Shown one piece after another: positions 28,191-37,083 of a stretch of 64,000 bases of DNA. The stretch is from positions 62,001-126,000 of the forward strand of contig NZ_BMTN01000007.1 in NCBI RefSeq assembly GCF_014649695.1, read 5' to 3'. Under the pieces are notes generated by a model that searched no databases, was not told where the DNA came from, and saw nothing but the letters and a program-made list of their open reading frames with translations. The DNA is from Streptomyces kurssanovii (lineage in GTDB: Bacteria > Actinomycetota > Actinomycetes > Streptomycetales > Streptomycetaceae). Position 1 is the stretch's first letter; the number at the start of each line of letters is the position of its first letter. The position numbers and the translations under genes were made by a program.

Positions 28191-31100
28191 CTAGCCGTCG
28201 GATGACTTGCCACTCGAACGGGTAACCCCTGCTGACGCACCGGCCTTGACGCCGCCGCCGGAGCCGCCGCCCGCCGCCGACTTTCCGGCGGCCGGGGCCT
28301 CGAACGACTCCAACGCCTCGAGCACGTCCTGGACGCGGGAGATCTCCGCCTGGATGTCCTCGCGCCTGCGCACCAGTACGTCCAGCTCCCGCTTGCCCTC
28401 GTCGACCGTCCGCCCGGCCTCCCGGTCGGCCTCCGCCTTGGCGCGCTCGCCCTCGCGGATCAGCTCCGCCTTCTTCTGCTCGGCCTCCTTGAGGAGACCC
28501 TCCGCCTTCTTCACGGCGGCGATCCTGACCTTGCTCGCCTCCGAATTGGCCTCGGCGAGAAGCTCCTTGGCCTTCACCTCCGCCTCCGCGCGCTGCTCCT
28601 CCGCGGCCTTGACCAGATTGTCGACACGCTCACCGGCGGTCTTCATCTGCTCCGCCGTCTCCCGGCGGGCCCGCTCGTGCAGCTCCTCGATCTCGCTCTC
28701 CACCCGGGCCCGCAGCTCCTCGCCACGTTCCCTTATGGCGGTCGCGTCCCGGCGGGCGCCGACAAGGAGCTCGTCGGCGTCCGTACGAGCCTTCTCCACC
28801 AGCGAGTTGCCCTCGACCGTGGCCTCGGAGACCAGCCGCTCCGCCTCGTTGCGGGCCGCGCCCACCATGGCGTCGGCCTGCGCCTCGGCCTCGGTGGCCG
28901 CGCGCAGCGCCTCCTCCTGGGCCTTGCCGATGAGCTGGTCGGCCTGCTCGGCGGCGTCCGCACGGCGCTTCGCGGCAGCCTCGCGTGCCTGGTCGAGCAG
29001 CTGGTCGGCCTCCGCGCGGGCCTCGGCGCGCAGCCGCTCGGCCGCGGCCTCCGTCTCCGCCCGGAAACGCTCGGCCTCCGCCCGGATCCGCTCCGCCGCC
29101 TGCTGCGCGGAACCGACCGTCTCCGCGGCCTCCGCACGCAGCCGTTCGGCGTCGCTGCTCGCCTCCGCCCGCAGGCGCTCCGTCTCCGCGGCGGTCTCCG
29201 CCGTGATCCGCTCGGCCTCGCCCCTGGCCTCGCCGATGAGCTGGTCGGCCTGGGAGGCGGCGTCGGCCCGCCGCTTGTCGGCGGCCTTCCTCGCCTCGTC
29301 CAGCACCTGCTCGCGGTCGGCCCGTACGGCCGCCCGCATCTGCTCGATCTCGGCCTCGCCGTCGACCTTGATCTGCTCGGCCTCCGTGAGCAGCCGCGTC
29401 GCCTCGGCGTCCGCCGACGCGCGCAGTTCCGCGGCCTCGGTGCGCAGCCGCTCGCTCTCGCTCGTCGCCTCGTTGATCAGCAGGTCCGCCTGTGCGGCCG
29501 CCTCCGAACGGATGCGGTTGGCGTCCTCACGGGCCTCCGCGCGGGTCCGTGCCGCGTCCTGCTCGGCGGTGGCGACGGCGTCCGACGCCTCCGTGCGCAT
29601 CCGCTGTACGTACTCGGCGGTGTCCGCCCGCAGCCGGTCCGACTCCGCGATGGCCTCGGCGACGGTCCGCTCGGCGAGCGCCTGCGCGGCCTCCGTCTCC
29701 TCCTGGGCCCTGGACCGCAGCCGGCCGGCGTCCTCCGCCGCCCGCTCCCGCTCCGCGTACGCGTCGGCGCGGACCCGGTCCGCCTCCTCCTGCGCCTCTG
29801 TCCTGATGCGCTCCGCCGAGTGCTCGGCGGCGCTGCGCAGGCCGGCGATCTCCTGCTCGGCCTGCTCCTGGAGCCCGCTGACGGCGTCCCGGACCTGCTG
29901 GGCCGTCTGCTCCGCGGAGGACACCATCTCGGTGGCACGCCGGTCGGCCTCCTCGACCAGCCGGTGCGCCTCGGTCTGCGCCTCCTCGACCCGGTTGCGG
30001 GCGGACGCGAGGAGTCCCTCGCTCTGCTCGCGGGCCCTCTCGCGTTCCTGGCCGGCCTCGGCGCGTGCGGAGCCGAGGATCTCCTCCGCCTCGCGACGGC
30101 GGCGTACCGCCTCCTCCTGCGCGGCCGCCAGTGCCTCCGCGGCCTCCGTGCCCACGCGCTCGGCGGCGGCCGCCGCCTCCGCGCGTACCCGGTCGGCGGT
30201 CTCCTGGGCCTCTGTCCGCAGCCGCTCGGCCTCCGCGGCGGCGTCGCTCTGCAGCCGTACGGCGAGGGCCTCGGCCTCCGCGCGGGACGCGGAGGCGTCG
30301 GACGCGGCCTCGGTGCGCAGCCGCTCCGCCTCCGTCTCCGCCTGCTCCTGGAGCGCGCGCAGCCGCTCGCCGGCCTCGGCGCGCAGCCGCTCCGTCTCCT
30401 CCGCCGCCTCGCGGCGGATCCGCTCGCCCTCGGCGCGGGCCTCGGCCACCCGCTCCTCCGCGGCGGCGAGCCGTGCCTCCGCCTCGGTGTGAAGGCGGGT
30501 CAGCTCCTCCGCCGCCTCCGCCTGGCGGGCCGCTATGCCGCGTTCGGTCTCCTCGCGCAGTTCGGCCGCGGCGGCCTCCGCCGCCGTCCGTACGCCGTCG
30601 GCCTGCTCCTCCGCCTCCGCGCGCAGCCGCTCGGCCTCCGCGCGGGTGCGCTCGAGCGTCTCCTCGGCCTGCTTGCGCAGCGTCGTGGCGCGCTCGATGG
30701 CCTCGGTACGGACCTTCTCGCTGTCGCTGCTCGCCCGGGAGCGCAGTTCGTCGGCGTCGGTGCGGGCCTTGGTCAGCAGCTCCTCAGCGGTGCTCGCCGC
30801 CTCCTCGATCTGCTGGACGGCCTCGCGGCGCGCCTCGCCGCGGATCCGCTCGCCCTCGGCGACGGCCTCGGCGCGCAGCTGCTCGGCCTCCCCGCGCAGC
30901 CGGCGGGCCTCCTCCTGGAGCTCGACCGTCTTTGCGCGGTACTCCTTGGTGTCGTCCTTGGCGGCGCCCTTGAGCTGGTCGGCCTGCTCCGCGGCCTCGC
31001 CGCGCAGCCGGTCGGCCTCGGCCTCGGCCTCGCGCCTGATCCGCTCGGCCTCCTCGCTCGCCGCGCGGGTGGTGGCCTTGGCGTCCTCCGACGCCTTGGT

Positions 31101-32231
31101 CAGCACCTCCTCGGCGGTGCGGGCGGCCTTGGCGAGCGCGGCGGCCGAGTCCTCCGCGACGGCCGCACGGGCCTTCTCCGCCGCGGCCTCGACAAGCTTC
31201 TCCGCCTCGGCACGGGCGTCGGCGAGCGCCTGCTCCGCCTCCGACTTGAGGGTCTCCGACTCCTTGGTCGCCTCTTCGACGAGCCGGGCGATCTGGGCCT
31301 TGGCGGTGCGGGTGCGCTGCTCGTTGACCGATTCGGCCGACGACAGCTGCTTGGCGGCGGATTCCTTCGCCTCCGAGAGCAGCTTCTCCGACTCGGCACG
31401 GGCCTCGCGGAGCTTCTCCTCCGCCTCCTGGAGCCGCTGTTCGGCGGCGCGGCTGAGCTCCGCGGCCTGCTGGCGGGCCTGGTCGGACTCGGCGGTGGTG
31501 GACGAGCGCAGCTGCTCGGCGTGGGTGGTGGCCTCGTGCGCCTGGCTGGAGGCGGCGTTCAGCAGCCGCTCGGCGTCCTTGCGGGCGCGCAGCAGGATCG
31601 CCTCGGCCTCGGCGCGTGCGGTCTCCGCCTCGCTGCCGAGCCGCCTGCGGGCCTCCTCGGCGATGCGGGCGGCCTCGGCACGTGCGGCGGCCAGTGACTG
31701 CTCCGCCTCGGCGCGGGACTCCTCGAGCAGCCGGTGGGCCTGCGACTCGGTGCGGGCGCGCAGCTGCTCGGCCCATGCGACGTTCTCGTTGACGTGCGAC
31801 TCGACGGTCTGGCGGCGCTCGGCCAGCTCCTGGTCCAGGCGCTGCCTGCGCTGGACGGCCTCGGCGTGCAGTTCCGCCTGGAGCCTGGCCTGGTGCTCCG
31901 CGTGCTCCTGAAGGATGCGCTGGGTCTGCGCGCGGGCCTCGCGCAGCTCGCGCTCGGCGTCCTGCCGGAGCTGGTCGGCCTGGATCTGCGCGTTCCGCAG
32001 CAACTGCTCGGCCTGGTAGCCGATGTCGGCGCTGTCGTAGGCCGGACGGGAGGCGAGATTGCGCCGCGCCTCGTGGAGTTTGGCGCGCAATACCTCGACC
32101 TGGTAGCCGAGGTCCTCGGCATGCTGGACGGCCTTCTCCCGGTCGGTCTTCAGCCGGTCCATCTCGGCTTCGAACCGCGAGAGGTGGTCGTCGTCAGCTC
32201 GGTGGCTCTCCTGGCGTTCGTAGCCCCGCAC
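28191..32231 (-). CDS. scy: Scy, giant coiled-coil polarity scaffold
   Basis: Coiled-coil protein of about 1346 aa. In Streptomyces Scy assembles the tip-organising centre with DivIVA and FilP and controls branching. After a short head (VRGYERQESHRADDDHLSRF) nearly all of the protein is coiled coil with recurring phrases such as EAERLRAEA and ADQLIGEA, the long-period hendecad repeat typical of Scy. The C-terminal 40 residues are Gly/Ser/Ala-rich and disordered. GTG 32231 is chosen because it gives the (M)RGYE start I recall for homologues and has GGGAC upstream; the frame is open 16 codons further. The antisense strand is open over long stretches purely from codon bias. Confidence 0.94.
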   Translation of the reverse strand: MRGYERQESHRADDDHLSRFEAEMDRLKTDREKAVQHAEDLGYQVEVLRAKLHEARRNLASRPAYDSADIGYQAEQLLRNAQIQADQLRQDAERELREARAQTQRILQEHAEHQARLQAELHAEAVQRRQRLDQELAERRQTVESHVNENVAWAEQLRARTESQAHRLLEESRAEAEQSLAAARAEAARIAEEARRRLGSEAETARAEAEAILLRARKDAERLLNAASSQAHEATTHAEQLRSSTTAESDQARQQAAELSRAAEQRLQEAEEKLREARAESEKLLSEAKESAAKQLSSAESVNEQRTRTAKAQIARLVEEATKESETLKSEAEQALADARAEAEKLVEAAAEKARAAVAEDSAAALAKAARTAEEVLTKASEDAKATTRAASEEAERIRREAEAEADRLRGEAAEQADQLKGAAKDDTKEYRAKTVELQEEARRLRGEAEQLRAEAVAEGERIRGEARREAVQQIEEAASTAEELLTKARTDADELRSRASSDSEKVRTEAIERATTLRKQAEETLERTRAEAERLRAEAEEQADGVRTAAEAAAAELREETERGIAARQAEAAEELTRLHTEAEARLAAAEERVAEARAEGERIRREAAEETERLRAEAGERLRALQEQAETEAERLRTEAASDASASRAEAEALAVRLQSDAAAEAERLRTEAQETADRVRAEAAAAAERVGTEAAEALAAAQEEAVRRRREAEEILGSARAEAGQERERAREQSEGLLASARNRVEEAQTEAHRLVEEADRRATEMVSSAEQTAQQVRDAVSGLQEQAEQEIAGLRSAAEHSAERIRTEAQEEADRVRADAYAERERAAEDAGRLRSRAQEETEAAQALAERTVAEAIAESDRLRADTAEYVQRMRTEASDAVATAEQDAARTRAEAREDANRIRSEAAAQADLLINEATSESERLRTEAAELRASADAEATRLLTEAEQIKVDGEAEIEQMRAAVRADREQVLDEARKAADKRRADAASQADQLIGEARGEAERITAETAAETERLRAEASSDAERLRAEAAETVGSAQQAAERIRAEAERFRAETEAAAERLRAEARAEADQLLDQAREAAAKRRADAAEQADQLIGKAQEEALRAATEAEAQADAMVGAARNEAERLVSEATVEGNSLVEKARTDADELLVGARRDATAIRERGEELRARVESEIEELHERARRETAEQMKTAGERVDNLVKAAEEQRAEAEVKAKELLAEANSEASKVRIAAVKKAEGLLKEAEQKKAELIREGERAKAEADREAGRTVDEGKRELDVLVRRREDIQAEISRVQDVLEALESFEAPAAGKSAAGGGSGGGVKAGASAGVTRSSGKSSDG

Positions 32232-32398
32232 TGCGCGGTCCCATCCGTCCCCTGGTCGCAACTGTCTCCAAACGAGCACCGTTCGCCGGCGAACGGCCCC
32301 CCGGGGAATGGTGACAGATCAACGACGGAGACGCGGCACGGCCCCGACCCGGCCCCGGCCCGGAACGGCCCACTCTACCGGGCCGGGAATCCTTAGGG

Positions 32399-32827
32399 TC
32401 AGTGCTCCGTTGCAGACGTGACGAGTTCGGTGAGTACGCCGTGGCAGTCCTTGGGGTGGAGGAAGGTGATACGCGAGCCCATCGAGCCGATACGCGGTTC
32501 GTCGTACAGCACCCGCACGCCCTTGTCGCGGATGTCCTGCGCGTCCGCGTCCACGTCAGCCGTTCCGAATGCGATGTGGTGAACGCCTTCGCCGTTCTTG
32601 GCCAGCCATTTCCCGACCGCGGAGTCCTCCCGGGTCGGCTCCAGGAGCTGGAGGTAGGAGGCGCCGCCGTCGGACGTCTCATTGATCTTGAGCATGGCTT
32701 CCCGTACGCCCTGCTCCTCGTTGACCTCGGAGTGGAACACCTCGAAGCCGTACGTGGCCCGGTAGAACTCGACAGTCTTGTCGAGGTCGAAGCAGGCGAT
32801 CCCGATGTGGTCGATTCGCGTCAGCAT
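32399..32827 (-). CDS. mce: Methylmalonyl-CoA epimerase
   Basis: Vicinal-oxygen-chelate metalloenzyme (142 aa) that interconverts (2R)- and (2S)-methylmalonyl-CoA in propionate metabolism. Metal ligands fit the family: His7 (RIDHIGIA), Gln60 (SYLQLLEP), His84 (GVHHIAF) and Glu134 (LTELV). The two beta-alpha-beta-beta-beta modules are intact. The ATG at 32827 is at the left end of a 143-bp divergent region shared with the thiolase gene. It acts with the B12 mutases that MeaB protects. Confidence 0.95.
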   Translation of the reverse strand: MLTRIDHIGIACFDLDKTVEFYRATYGFEVFHSEVNEEQGVREAMLKINETSDGGASYLQLLEPTREDSAVGKWLAKNGEGVHHIAFGTADVDADAQDIRDKGVRVLYDEPRIGSMGSRITFLHPKDCHGVLTELVTSATEH

Positions 32828-32920
32828 TCGACCAGTGCAGCGCCCCGCCGCCGGTTACGCAACGTGCGCGCGATCACACCGGCGGCACGGTGACCCGGAG
32901 CCGTACCGCTCAGTACATTT

Positions 32921-32940
32921 GAGTAAACCCTCGTTCACTC
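32921..32940. promoter_or_regulatory. Near-perfect inverted repeat in the mce-thiolase intergenic region
   Basis: GAGTAAAC, four bases, GTTCACTC: 8-bp arms with one mismatch, 30 bases upstream of the thiolase start and about 95 bases from the mce start. The size and symmetry suit a TetR/GntR-type dimer site. The regulator is not identified. Confidence 0.45.
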
Positions 32941-32970
32941 CTCAGCCGCGGCTGAAAGGGGATCGTCCTC

Positions 32971-34173
32971 ATGTCAGGAACGACCGCTCACACCTCCGTG
33001 ATCGTCGCGGGAGCCCGCACGCCCATGGGCCGCCTGCTCGGCTCGCTCAAGTCCTTCTCCGGCGCCGACCTCGGCGGCTTCGCCATCAAGGCAGCGCTCG
33101 ACCGGGCGGGTATCGGCGGCGACCAGGTGCAGTACGTGATCATGGGGCAGGTGCTCCAGGCCGGTGCGGGCCAGATCCCGGCGCGCCAGGCCGCCGTCAA
33201 GGCGGGCATCCCGATGAACGTCCCCGCGCTCACCATCAACAAGGTCTGTCTGTCCGGCCTCGACGCCATCGCGCTCGCCGACCAGCTGATCCGCGCCGGC
33301 GAGTTCGACATCGTCGTCGCCGGCGGCCAGGAGTCCATGACCAACGCGCCGCACCTGCTGCCGAAGTCCCGCGAGGGCTACAAGTACGGCGCGATCGAGA
33401 TGCTCGACTCGATGGCGCACGACGGTCTGACCGACTCCTTCGAGAATGTCGCCATGGGCGAATCGACGGAGAAGCACAACACCCGCCTGGGCATCCCGCG
33501 CGGAGTGCAGGACGAGATCGCCGCGCTCTCCCACCAGCGGGCCGCGGCCGCCCAGAAGAACGGCCTCTTCGAGGCGGAGATCACGCCCGTCGAGATCCCG
33601 CAGCGCAAGGGCGACCCGGTCCTGTTCTCCAAGGACGAGGGCATCCGCCCGGAGACGACGGCCGAGTCGCTCGGCCGCCTGCGCCCCGCGTTCGCCAAGG
33701 ACGGCACGATCACCGCCGGTACGTCCTCGCAGATCTCGGACGGCGCCGCCGCCGTCGTCGTGATGAGCAAGGCCAAGGCCGAGGAGCTGGGCCTGGAGTG
33801 GATCGCGGAGATCGGCGCCCACGGCAACGTGGCGGGCCCCGACAACTCGCTGCAGTCCCAGCCGTCCAACGCCATCAGGCACGCCCTCAAGAAGGAGGGC
33901 CTGGACGTCTCCGACCTGGACCTCATCGAGATCAACGAGGCGTTCGCGGCCGTCGCCCACCAGTCAATGAAGGACCTCGGCGTCACCCCGGAAAAGGTGA
34001 ACGTGAACGGTGGCGCGATCGCGCTCGGCCACCCGATCGGCATGTCCGGCGCCCGTGTGGTGCTCCACCTGGCGCTGGAGCTCAAGCGCCGCGGCGGCGG
34101 CGTCGGTGCGGCGGCGCTGTGTGGCGGCGGCGGCCAGGGCGACGCTCTCATCGTCCGCGTCCCCGCCAAGTAA
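32971..34173 (+). CDS. Acetyl-CoA acetyltransferase (thiolase II)
   Basis: Biosynthetic-type thiolase, 400 aa, condensing two acetyl-CoA to acetoacetyl-CoA, or the reverse. The nucleophile is Cys93 in [11 protein letters not shown], the catalytic His354 lies in [14 protein letters not shown], and the second Cys384 in [10 protein letters not shown]. The conserved NEAFAA motif is present. ATG 32971 has GAAAGGGG upstream. It is divergent from mce and followed 61 bp later by meaB. With the 3-hydroxybutyryl-CoA dehydrogenase at 15153 it could supply the butyryl-CoA branch. Confidence 0.95.
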   Translation: MSGTTAHTSVIVAGARTPMGRLLGSLKSFSGADLGGFAIKAALDRAGIGGDQVQYVIMGQVLQAGAGQIPARQAAVKAGIPMNVPALTINKVCLSGLDAIALADQLIRAGEFDIVVAGGQESMTNAPHLLPKSREGYKYGAIEMLDSMAHDGLTDSFENVAMGESTEKHNTRLGIPRGVQDEIAALSHQRAAAAQKNGLFEAEITPVEIPQRKGDPVLFSKDEGIRPETTAESLGRLRPAFAKDGTITAGTSSQISDGAAAVVVMSKAKAEELGLEWIAEIGAHGNVAGPDNSLQSQPSNAIRHALKKEGLDVSDLDLIEINEAFAAVAHQSMKDLGVTPEKVNVNGGAIALGHPIGMSGARVVLHLALELKRRGGGVGAAALCGGGGQGDALIVRVPAK

Positions 34174-34234
34174 GTACGCGTAGCAGCAACCTGGGCGCCG
34201 AAGCCCGTACGCGCAGAACGATCGGAGCAGCACG

Positions 34235-35191
34235 ATGGTGGACGTCCCCCAGCTGGTCGCCCAGGCGAGAGAGGGCCGGCCGCGTGCCGTGGCCCGGCTG
34301 ATCTCACTCGTGGAGGGGGCGTCGCCGCAGCTCCGTGAGGTCATGGCGGCGCTGGCCCCGCTGACCGGCGGCGCGTACGTGGTGGGCCTGACGGGCTCGC
34401 CGGGCGTCGGGAAGTCCACGTCCACCTCGGCGCTCGTCTCCGCCTACCGCAAGGCCGGGAAGCGGGTCGGCGTCCTTGCCGTCGACCCGTCCTCGCCCTT
34501 CTCGGGCGGGGCGCTGCTCGGGGACCGCGTCCGTATGTCGGAGCACGCCTCCGATCCCGGCGTGTACATCCGCTCCATGGCCACCCGGGGCCACCTGGGT
34601 GGCCTCGCGTGGGCGGCGCCGCAGGCGATCCGCGTCCTGGATGCGGCCGGCTGCGACGTCGTCCTGGTCGAGACGGTCGGCGTCGGCCAGTCGGAGGTGG
34701 AGATCGCCTCCCAGGCCGACACGTCGGTGGTGCTTCTCGCACCCGGCATGGGCGACGGCATCCAGGCCGCCAAGGCGGGCATCCTCGAGATCGGCGACGT
34801 CTACGTCGTCAACAAGGCGGACCGCGACGGGGCCGACGCGACGGCCCGCGAGCTCAACCACATGCTGGGCCTCGGCGAGTCCCGGGGGCCGGGGGACTGG
34901 CGCCCGCCGATCGTGAAGACGGTCGCGGCGCGGGGCGAGGGCATCGACGAGGTCGTCGAGGCGCTGGAGAAGCACCGGGCCTGGATGGAGGAGCACGGCG
35001 TCCTCTCCGAGCGCCGCGCCCGGCGGGCGGCGACGGAGGTCGAGACGATCGCCGTCACGGCGCTGCGCGAACGCATCGGCGACCTGCACGGCGACCGGCG
35101 CCTGGGCGCGCTGGCGGAGCGCATCGTCGCGGGCGAGCTGGACCCGTACCGGGCGGCGGACGAACTGGTGGCGGGCCTGACGCAGTCGTAA
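34235..35191 (+). CDS. meaB: MeaB-type GTPase, chaperone of B12-dependent acyl-CoA mutase
   Basis: G3E-family P-loop GTPase of 318 aa. It protects methylmalonyl-CoA mutase and gates delivery and removal of adenosylcobalamin. Walker A is GSPGVGKS (residues 54-61). The switch regions include VDPSSPFSGGALLGDRVRM, the conserved MATRGHLGGLA and ETVGVGQSEVE, and the guanine-specificity motif NKAD is in YVVNKADRDGAD. The C-terminal dimerisation arm is complete. It is co-directional with the thiolase gene. The likely client is a mutase encoded elsewhere or IcmA at 45244. Confidence 0.95.
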   Translation: MVDVPQLVAQAREGRPRAVARLISLVEGASPQLREVMAALAPLTGGAYVVGLTGSPGVGKSTSTSALVSAYRKAGKRVGVLAVDPSSPFSGGALLGDRVRMSEHASDPGVYIRSMATRGHLGGLAWAAPQAIRVLDAAGCDVVLVETVGVGQSEVEIASQADTSVVLLAPGMGDGIQAAKAGILEIGDVYVVNKADRDGADATARELNHMLGLGESRGPGDWRPPIVKTVAARGEGIDEVVEALEKHRAWMEEHGVLSERRARRAATEVETIAVTALRERIGDLHGDRRLGALAERIVAGELDPYRAADELVAGLTQS

Positions 35192-35393
35192 CGGGGGTTT
35201 CCGGGCCGCGCGTGGCGCGAGCTGGCCCTGGCCGGTCCAGGCCCGCGGGCGGGCATGCCTGGCTGCGCCGGAGCCTGGCACGGGCGGGGCAGCCGGACCC
35301 GGCAGAACCGGGGGCTGCCCGGTCCGGCCGGGCCCGCACCGCGGACTTGCCTGGCTCTGCCCGTGGTCCGGGGATGGCCGCTGCGCGGGGCCG

Positions 35394-35647
35394 TTTCCCC
35401 TACCCGCCCCTTCCCGAAACCGGGGCGAGCCCCGGGCCCCGTACCGCGCTTCGCGCGGTGCCCTCAAGCGCCGGGCGGGCTGGATTTCGCTCCGCGAAAT
35501 CAGCCTCGCTGGGGGCACCTCCCACGGCCGCCAGGCCGTAGGGGGAGATTGAGGCGCGGGGGTCCGGGGGCAGAGCCCCCGAAACACCGCGCGGAGCGCG
35601 GTCGGGTCCGGGCGGAGCCCGGTTCGGGAAGGGGCGGGGTGGGGAAA
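35394..35647. repeat. 254-bp intergenic element with terminal inverted repeats
   Basis: Both ends carry the same 25-bp arm in inverted orientation (23 of 25 positions match): the left arm at 35394-35418 ends in CGCCCCTTCCCGAA, and the right arm at 35623-35647 begins TTCGGGAAGGGGCG. Between them lie nested hairpins: CCGCGCTTCGCGCGG, GATTTCGC-TCC-GCGAAATC, CCGGGGGCAGAGCCCCCGG-like, and a GC-rich pair around 35575-35622. No open frame codes for a transposase. It resembles a MITE/REP-type Streptomyces intergenic repeat. The flanking 35192-35393 is GC-rich with no gene. Confidence 0.75.
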
Positions 35648-35649
35648 GG

Positions 35650-36279
35650 TCAGTCGTCCGCAGCGGCGGTCGTGACCGACGCCGTCTTCGCGTCGACCGT
35701 CAGCTCGCCCCCGTCGACGTCGTCCTCGCCGAGTTCGATCTCCCACCGGCCCGCCCCCTCGTCCTCGAAGTCGACCGACGTCACCACCGCGCCCGGATGG
35801 GACCTGAGCGCCGCCTCCATCGCCTCGCGGGCGTCCACCGACGCGGCGCGCACGTCGCCCCGGTCGCCCTGCTCCGCCTCGGCCTTGTCCTCACGGACCG
35901 CGCCGGTCCGCACGTCGACGTGCAGTTCGTGCTCGCGGTCGTCCTTGCCGAGGAGGTCGACCTCCCAGTGGCGGTCCCCGTCGTCGTCGAGGTCGACGGA
36001 GCTCACCGTGCCCTGCGTGTGCTCGAGGGCCGCGGCCACGGCCCGCGCCGCGGTGACGGACCCGGCGGGGGCCGCGGAACTGTCCTCGGACGCGTCGTCG
36101 TCGCGGTCGTCGCGGTCGTCGCCGTCGTCGCCGTCGTCGCGGTCCGCGACCGTGACGGGCACCGAGCCCGCCGCGCCGGCCGACGCGTTGTCGTCGTCCG
36201 CCACCGCCGCGGCCGTGTACGTACCGCCGCCGATCAGCACCGCCGCCGCCACGGTCGCGATGACAAGCTTGCGCTTCAT
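35650..36279 (-). CDS. Exported PepSY-domain protein
   Basis: Secreted or membrane-associated protein of 209 aa. The signal peptide is MKRKLVIATVAAAVLIGGGTYTAAAVA. An Asp-rich low-complexity linker (repeated DD-G and DD-R units) encoded by tandem GTCGTC-type DNA repeats at about 36095-36145 follows. Two PepSY modules (about 85-150 and 155-209) come next, the second ending WEIELGEDDVDGGELTVDAKTASV. PepSY proteins often inhibit proteases or partner sensor kinases. ATG 36279 has GGGAGA eight bases upstream. It is divergent from the OmpR-type regulator gene, which suggests control by, or modulation of, that two-component system. Confidence 0.88.
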   Translation of the reverse strand: MKRKLVIATVAAAVLIGGGTYTAAAVADDDNASAGAAGSVPVTVADRDDGDDGDDRDDRDDDASEDSSAAPAGSVTAARAVAAALEHTQGTVSSVDLDDDGDRHWEVDLLGKDDREHELHVDVRTGAVREDKAEAEQGDRGDVRAASVDAREAMEAALRSHPGAVVTSVDFEDEGAGRWEIELGEDDVDGGELTVDAKTASVTTAAADD

Positions 36280-36350
36280 GTGGTTCTCCCGAGTCGTTGT
36301 GCCGAGTCGTGCTGCTGCGTCAGCAACGGGATCCACTCTTGCCGCGCCAT

Positions 36351-36388
36351 GCTGAACGCAGCCTGAAGCCGCCTGAAGAGATCTTCAG
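36351..36388. promoter_or_regulatory. Tandem 10-bp repeats and inverted arm before the response regulator gene
   Basis: Three head-to-tail decamers, GCTGAACGCA, GCCTGAAGCC and GCCTGAAGAG (36351-36380), are followed by an inverted CTTCAG, so that CTGAAG-AGAT-CTTCAG (36373-36388) is palindromic. Helically phased direct repeats are the usual binding site of OmpR/PhoB-type regulators. The site lies 24-61 bases before the regulator gene start and in the divergent promoter of the PepSY gene. Autoregulation is inferred. Confidence 0.65.
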
Positions 36389-36411
36389 CTTCCGTTTGGG
36401 ACCCTGGGCGC

Positions 36412-37083
36412 ATGAGGTTGCTGATCGTGGAGGACGAGAGGCGGCTCGCGCTCTCCCTCGCCGCGGGCCTGACCGCCGAGGGCTACGCCGTGGACGTCGT
36501 CCACGACGGACTCGAGGGACTGCACCGCGCCGGTGAGGGCGTCCATGACCTGGTCGTGCTGGACATCATGCTGCCGGGCATGAACGGCTACCGCGTCTGC
36601 GCCGCTCTGCGCGCCGCCGGCCACGACGTGCCGATCCTGATGCTGACAGCCAAGGACGGCGAGTACGACGAGGCGGAGGGCCTCGACACCGGCGCGGACG
36701 ACTACCTGACCAAGCCCTTCTCGTACGTCGTCCTCGTCGCCCGGATCAAGGCGCTGATGCGGCGGCGTGCCAGGGCGGGCGGCTCGCCCGTGCTGACGGC
36801 GGGCGACCTGCGCGTGGACACCGCCACCCGCCGTGTCCACGTGGGTGGCGAGGAAGTCGCGCTCACCGCCAAGGAGTTCGCGGTGCTGGAGCACCTCGCC
36901 ACGCGCACTGGGGAAGTCGTCGGCAAGGCCGGGATCCTCGAGCACGTCTGGGACTTCGCCTACGAGGGTGATCCGAACATCGTCGAGGTCTACATCAGCG
37001 CCCTGCGCCGCAAGCTCGGCGCCGACCGCATCCTGACCGTGCGCGGCGCCGGATACCGGTTGGTGGCGGTGGAGTCGTCATGA
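36412..37083 (+). CDS. rapA1: OmpR-family response regulator (RapA1-like)
   Basis: Response regulator of 223 aa. The receiver has acidic residues Glu7-Asp8, phospho-acceptor Asp51 (VVLDIMLPGMNGY), the switch Thr in LMLTAKD and Lys in LTKPFSY. A winged-helix DNA-binding domain (about 127-220) ends with RILTVRGAGYRLV. The stop overlaps the kinase start (ATGA). By position, between meaB and absC, this matches the S. coelicolor RapA1/RapA2 pair, which I recall as affecting actinorhodin and a type I polyketide. Orthology is by synteny only. Confidence 0.9.
   Translation: MRLLIVEDERRLALSLAAGLTAEGYAVDVVHDGLEGLHRAGEGVHDLVVLDIMLPGMNGYRVCAALRAAGHDVPILMLTAKDGEYDEAEGLDTGADDYLTKPFSYVVLVARIKALMRRRARAGGSPVLTAGDLRVDTATRRVHVGGEEVALTAKEFAVLEHLATRTGEVVGKAGILEHVWDFAYEGDPNIVEVYISALRRKLGADRILTVRGAGYRLVAVESS

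Noticed and set aside
28677-31697. A 1006-residue open frame on the plus strand, antisense to scy
   Set aside because: It is a codon-bias shadow: scy is very rich in Glu/Ala/Arg codons with G/C third positions, which keeps the opposite strand open. The antisense product is a low-complexity Leu/Gly/Arg sequence with no domain.
28191-32231. Apparent short DNA repeats that might suggest a CRISPR array or satellite
   Set aside because: They are in-frame codon repeats of the Scy coiled coil, irregular in spacing and variable in sequence, with no spacer structure.
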